A DNA stretch of 64,000 bases from Herminiimonas sp. (GTDB taxonomy: Bacteria; Pseudomonadota; Gammaproteobacteria; Burkholderiales; Burkholderiaceae), in the NCBI RefSeq assembly GCF_030655415.1, contig NZ_JAURVN010000004.1, positions 1 through 64,000 of the forward strand. The letters are read 5' to 3'. Shown here piece after piece: positions 61,999-64,000 of this stretch. Both the position numbers and the translations under genes were made by a program. Numbering within the stretch: position 1 is the stretch's first letter; each line of letters begins with the position of its first letter. Below the pieces are notes generated by a model that had not been told where the DNA came from, did not search any database, and worked only from the letters and a program-made list of their open reading frames with translations.

Positions 61999-64000
61999 AT
62001 GATCCGTTTTCAACAAGTTTCACTCATGCGTGGCATCAAGCCACTCCTCGACAAAGTCGACGTCACACTCAATCCTGGCGATAAAATCGGCCTGATCGGT
62101 GCCAACGGCGCGGGCAAATCCAGCCTGTTTGGATTACTGCGCGGTGAACTGCATGCCGATCTCGGCTCTATCGACTTTCCAGCCAAATGGCGCGTCGCCT
62201 ACGTCGCGCAAGAGACTCCACCGCTGGAACGCTCGGCGATCGATTACGCCATCGATGGCGACGTCACCTTGCGCCGTCTGGAAGAAGAACTCGCCTTCCT
62301 CGAAAGCGAACCAGACACGACTGACAATGGTGTATTGATCGGCGATCTTTACAGCGCGTTGGCCGATGCCGACGCCTACACCGTGCGCTCGCGCGGCGAA
62401 CAATTGCTGCTCGGCCTCGGCTTCACGATGGCGCAGATGGAACAACCGGTTGCGAGTTTCTCCGGCGGTTGGCGTATGCGTTTGAACCTGGCGCAAGCCT
62501 TGATGTGCCCTTCCGATTTGCTGCTGCTCGATGAACCGACCAACCATTTGGATCTGGACGCAATCATCTGGCTGGAAGACTGGCTCAAACGTTATCCAGG
62601 TACCTTGATCGTCATCTCGCATGATAGGGATTTCCTGGATGCTGTCGTCAACGTCATCGTGCATATTGATGAACGCAAGCTGAAACGCTACTCAGGTAAT
62701 TACTCAGGATTCGAACGTCAACGTGCGGCACAAATGATCCTGGCGCAAAGCGCACTGGAAAAACAAACACGCCAACGCGCGCATCTGGAATCCTTCATCA
62801 ACCGCTTCAAGGCGCAAGCCAGCAAAGCGCGTCAAGCGCAAAGTCGGATGAAGGCTTTGGAGAAAATGGATGAGCTGGCTCCGCTGCGCGCCGCTGCTGA
62901 ATTCTCATTTGAATTCCGTGAACCGGCTGCTGCACCGAATCCATTGTTAGTCATGGAAAACGTTGATGCCGGTTACCGCATCGAAAATGAAACCGATTAT
63001 TCGATCACGGAAAAGAAAATCGTTTCCGGCATCAACTTCTCATTACAGATCGGCCAGCGCATCGGCCTGCTTGGCGTCAATGGTGCAGGTAAATCGACGC
63101 TGATCAAAACCATCGCAGCAGAACTGGCGCCATTGAGCGGCGTATCGGAATTCGGCAAAGGCCTGGCAATCGGTTACTTCGCCCAGCACCAAGTTGAAAT
63201 GTTGCGCCACGAAGAATCACCGCTTTGGCATCTGGCGCACATCGCTCCGAATGTGCGTGAACAAGAACTGCGCAACTTCCTTGGCAGCTTCAACTTCAAC
63301 GGCGCGATGGTAACGAGTAAAATCGCGCCCTTCTCCGGTGGTGAAAAAGCGCGTCTCGCATTGGCACTGATCGTGTGGCAACGCCCTAACCTCTTGCTAC
63401 TCGATGAACCAACCAACCATTTGGATCTGGAAACACGCGAAGCACTGACGATGGCATTGGCGCAGTTCGAAGGCACGCTGATGGTTGTCTCACATGATAG
63501 ACATTTGCTGCGCGCCACGACCGACGAATTCATCATCGTCGCCGACGGCAAACTGCAACCATTCGACGGCGATCTAGATGACTACAAAGATTGGCTTTTC
63601 AAAACCAAACTGGCAACTAAAAATGCCGCCGCCGGCAATGCCGCAGCGCTGCCAGTAGTCAAAGAGAAATCCGCCAGCGTCATCGCACCTGCTGCACCAG
63701 CAGCATCGGCAGTAGATAAACGTGAGCAGAAAAAACAGGAAGCAGAAGATCGCCAAAAACTGGCCGCGCACAGAAAGCCGATTGAGCTCAAAATCAAAAA
63801 GCTCGAAGAGCAAATCACCAAGCGTAATGCTCAAAAAGCCACAGTCGAAACAGCGCTTGCCGATCCATTGATCTACGATGCCGCCAAGAAAAAAGAACTG
63901 AAGCAACTGCTAGCCGATCAGTCTTTCTATACGAAAGAAGTCACGCAACTGGAAGCTGAATGGCTGGAGCAACAAGAAGCGTTGGAAAAAGCCGGCAAGT
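61999..64000 (+). CDS. ABC-F family ATPase, YheS type (3' end beyond the window)
   Basis: This cytosolic ABC-F protein has 667 complete codons in the window and no stop. Two ATPase domains are present. The first has Walker A GANGAGKSS (34-42), SGGWRMRLNLAQAL and LLLLDEPTNHLDLDAIIW. The linker (about 240-310) carries the ABC-F arm-like helices. The second has Walker A GVNGAGKST near 355, FSGGEKARLALALIV and LLLLDEPTNHLDLETREAL. A charged coiled-coil C-terminal extension follows. The whole pattern is closest to E. coli YheS, a ribosome-binding translation factor. ABC-F proteins lack membrane domains. Confidence 0.93.
   Translation, partial: MIRFQQVSLMRGIKPLLDKVDVTLNPGDKIGLIGANGAGKSSLFGLLRGELHADLGSIDFPAKWRVAYVAQETPPLERSAIDYAIDGDVTLRRLEEELAFLESEPDTTDNGVLIGDLYSALADADAYTVRSRGEQLLLGLGFTMAQMEQPVASFSGGWRMRLNLAQALMCPSDLLLLDEPTNHLDLDAIIWLEDWLKRYPGTLIVISHDRDFLDAVVNVIVHIDERKLKRYSGNYSGFERQRAAQMILAQSALEKQTRQRAHLESFINRFKAQASKARQAQSRMKALEKMDELAPLRAAAEFSFEFREPAAAPNPLLVMENVDAGYRIENETDYSITEKKIVSGINFSLQIGQRIGLLGVNGAGKSTLIKTIAAELAPLSGVSEFGKGLAIGYFAQHQVEMLRHEESPLWHLAHIAPNVREQELRNFLGSFNFNGAMVTSKIAPFSGGEKARLALALIVWQRPNLLLLDEPTNHLDLETREALTMALAQFEGTLMVVSHDRHLLRATTDEFIIVADGKLQPFDGDLDDYKDWLFKTKLATKNAAAGNAAALPVVKEKSASVIAPAAPAASAVDKREQKKQEAEDRQKLAAHRKPIELKIKKLEEQITKRNAQKATVETALADPLIYDAAKKKELKQLLADQSFYTKEVTQLEAEWLEQQEALEKAGK

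Overview
The window is a dense stretch of core chromosome from a betaproteobacterium. Gene content and order (queD-queE, cydDCABX, guaBA, ratA-rnfH opposite smpB, the rpsB-to-rnhB lipid A/BamA/isoprenoid cluster, smc-zipA-ligA, dapC-dapD-pilU-dapE-prmB), the medium GC by eye and the style of intergenic repeats best fit the family Oxalobacteraceae (a Herminiimonas/Janthinobacterium-like organism). This placement is inference from synteny and remembered protein similarity; no search was run. I see no tRNA, rRNA, CRISPR array, insertion sequence or prophage.

Layout. 1-326: TTTTGG hexamer tract plus a hairpin-rich intergenic repeat. 327-4871 (minus): ldcA, an alpha/beta hydrolase with a TTG start, a second alpha/beta hydrolase broken by a one-base frameshift, then tadA, queD and queE (tRNA wobble-base modification). 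5150-5617 (plus): a lone, AT-rich HEPN-like protein. 5622-7268 (minus): Na+/H+ antiporter. 7401-13764 (minus): complete cytochrome bd operon cydD-cydC-cydA-cydB-cydX, including the 40-residue CydX, with an FNR/ANR-type box and matching -10 element upstream. 14049-15660 (plus): an unknown protein, a VOC protein and a group III truncated haemoglobin. 15698-19850 (minus): thpR and guaB-(GAF-like protein)-guaA for GMP synthesis.

20014-23392 holds a DUF4124 protein, rnfH/ratA opposite smpB, and an SPFH/NfeD membrane pair. 23565-27031 holds ppsA and its regulator ppsR, divergently transcribed. 27050-42622 (minus) is a long envelope and translation cluster: rpsB, tsf, pyrH, frr, uppS, cdsA, dxr, rseP, bamA, skp/ompH, lpxD, fabZ, lpxA, lpxB, rnhB and a TrmH-type methyltransferase. 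It joins ribosome supply, UMP kinase, undecaprenyl and phospholipid precursors, outer-membrane assembly and lipid A. 42906-47149 (plus): map, glnD and an RsuA-family pseudouridine synthase. 47207-55708 (minus): smc, zipA, ligA, galU, def. 55972-64000 (plus): dapC, dapD, a PilU-type ATPase, an ArsC/Spx-like protein, dapE, prmB and a YheS-type ABC-F ATPase cut by the window end.

Most of the window is ordinary housekeeping DNA and I found no convincing new multi-gene system. The points most worth a second look are the orphan HEPN-like gene, the unknown gene at 14049 with a dyad just upstream, the FNR-type promoter that overlaps the first in-frame ATG of cydD, the hairpin that separates cydX from cydB, the frameshifted hydrolase, and the repeat block at the left edge.
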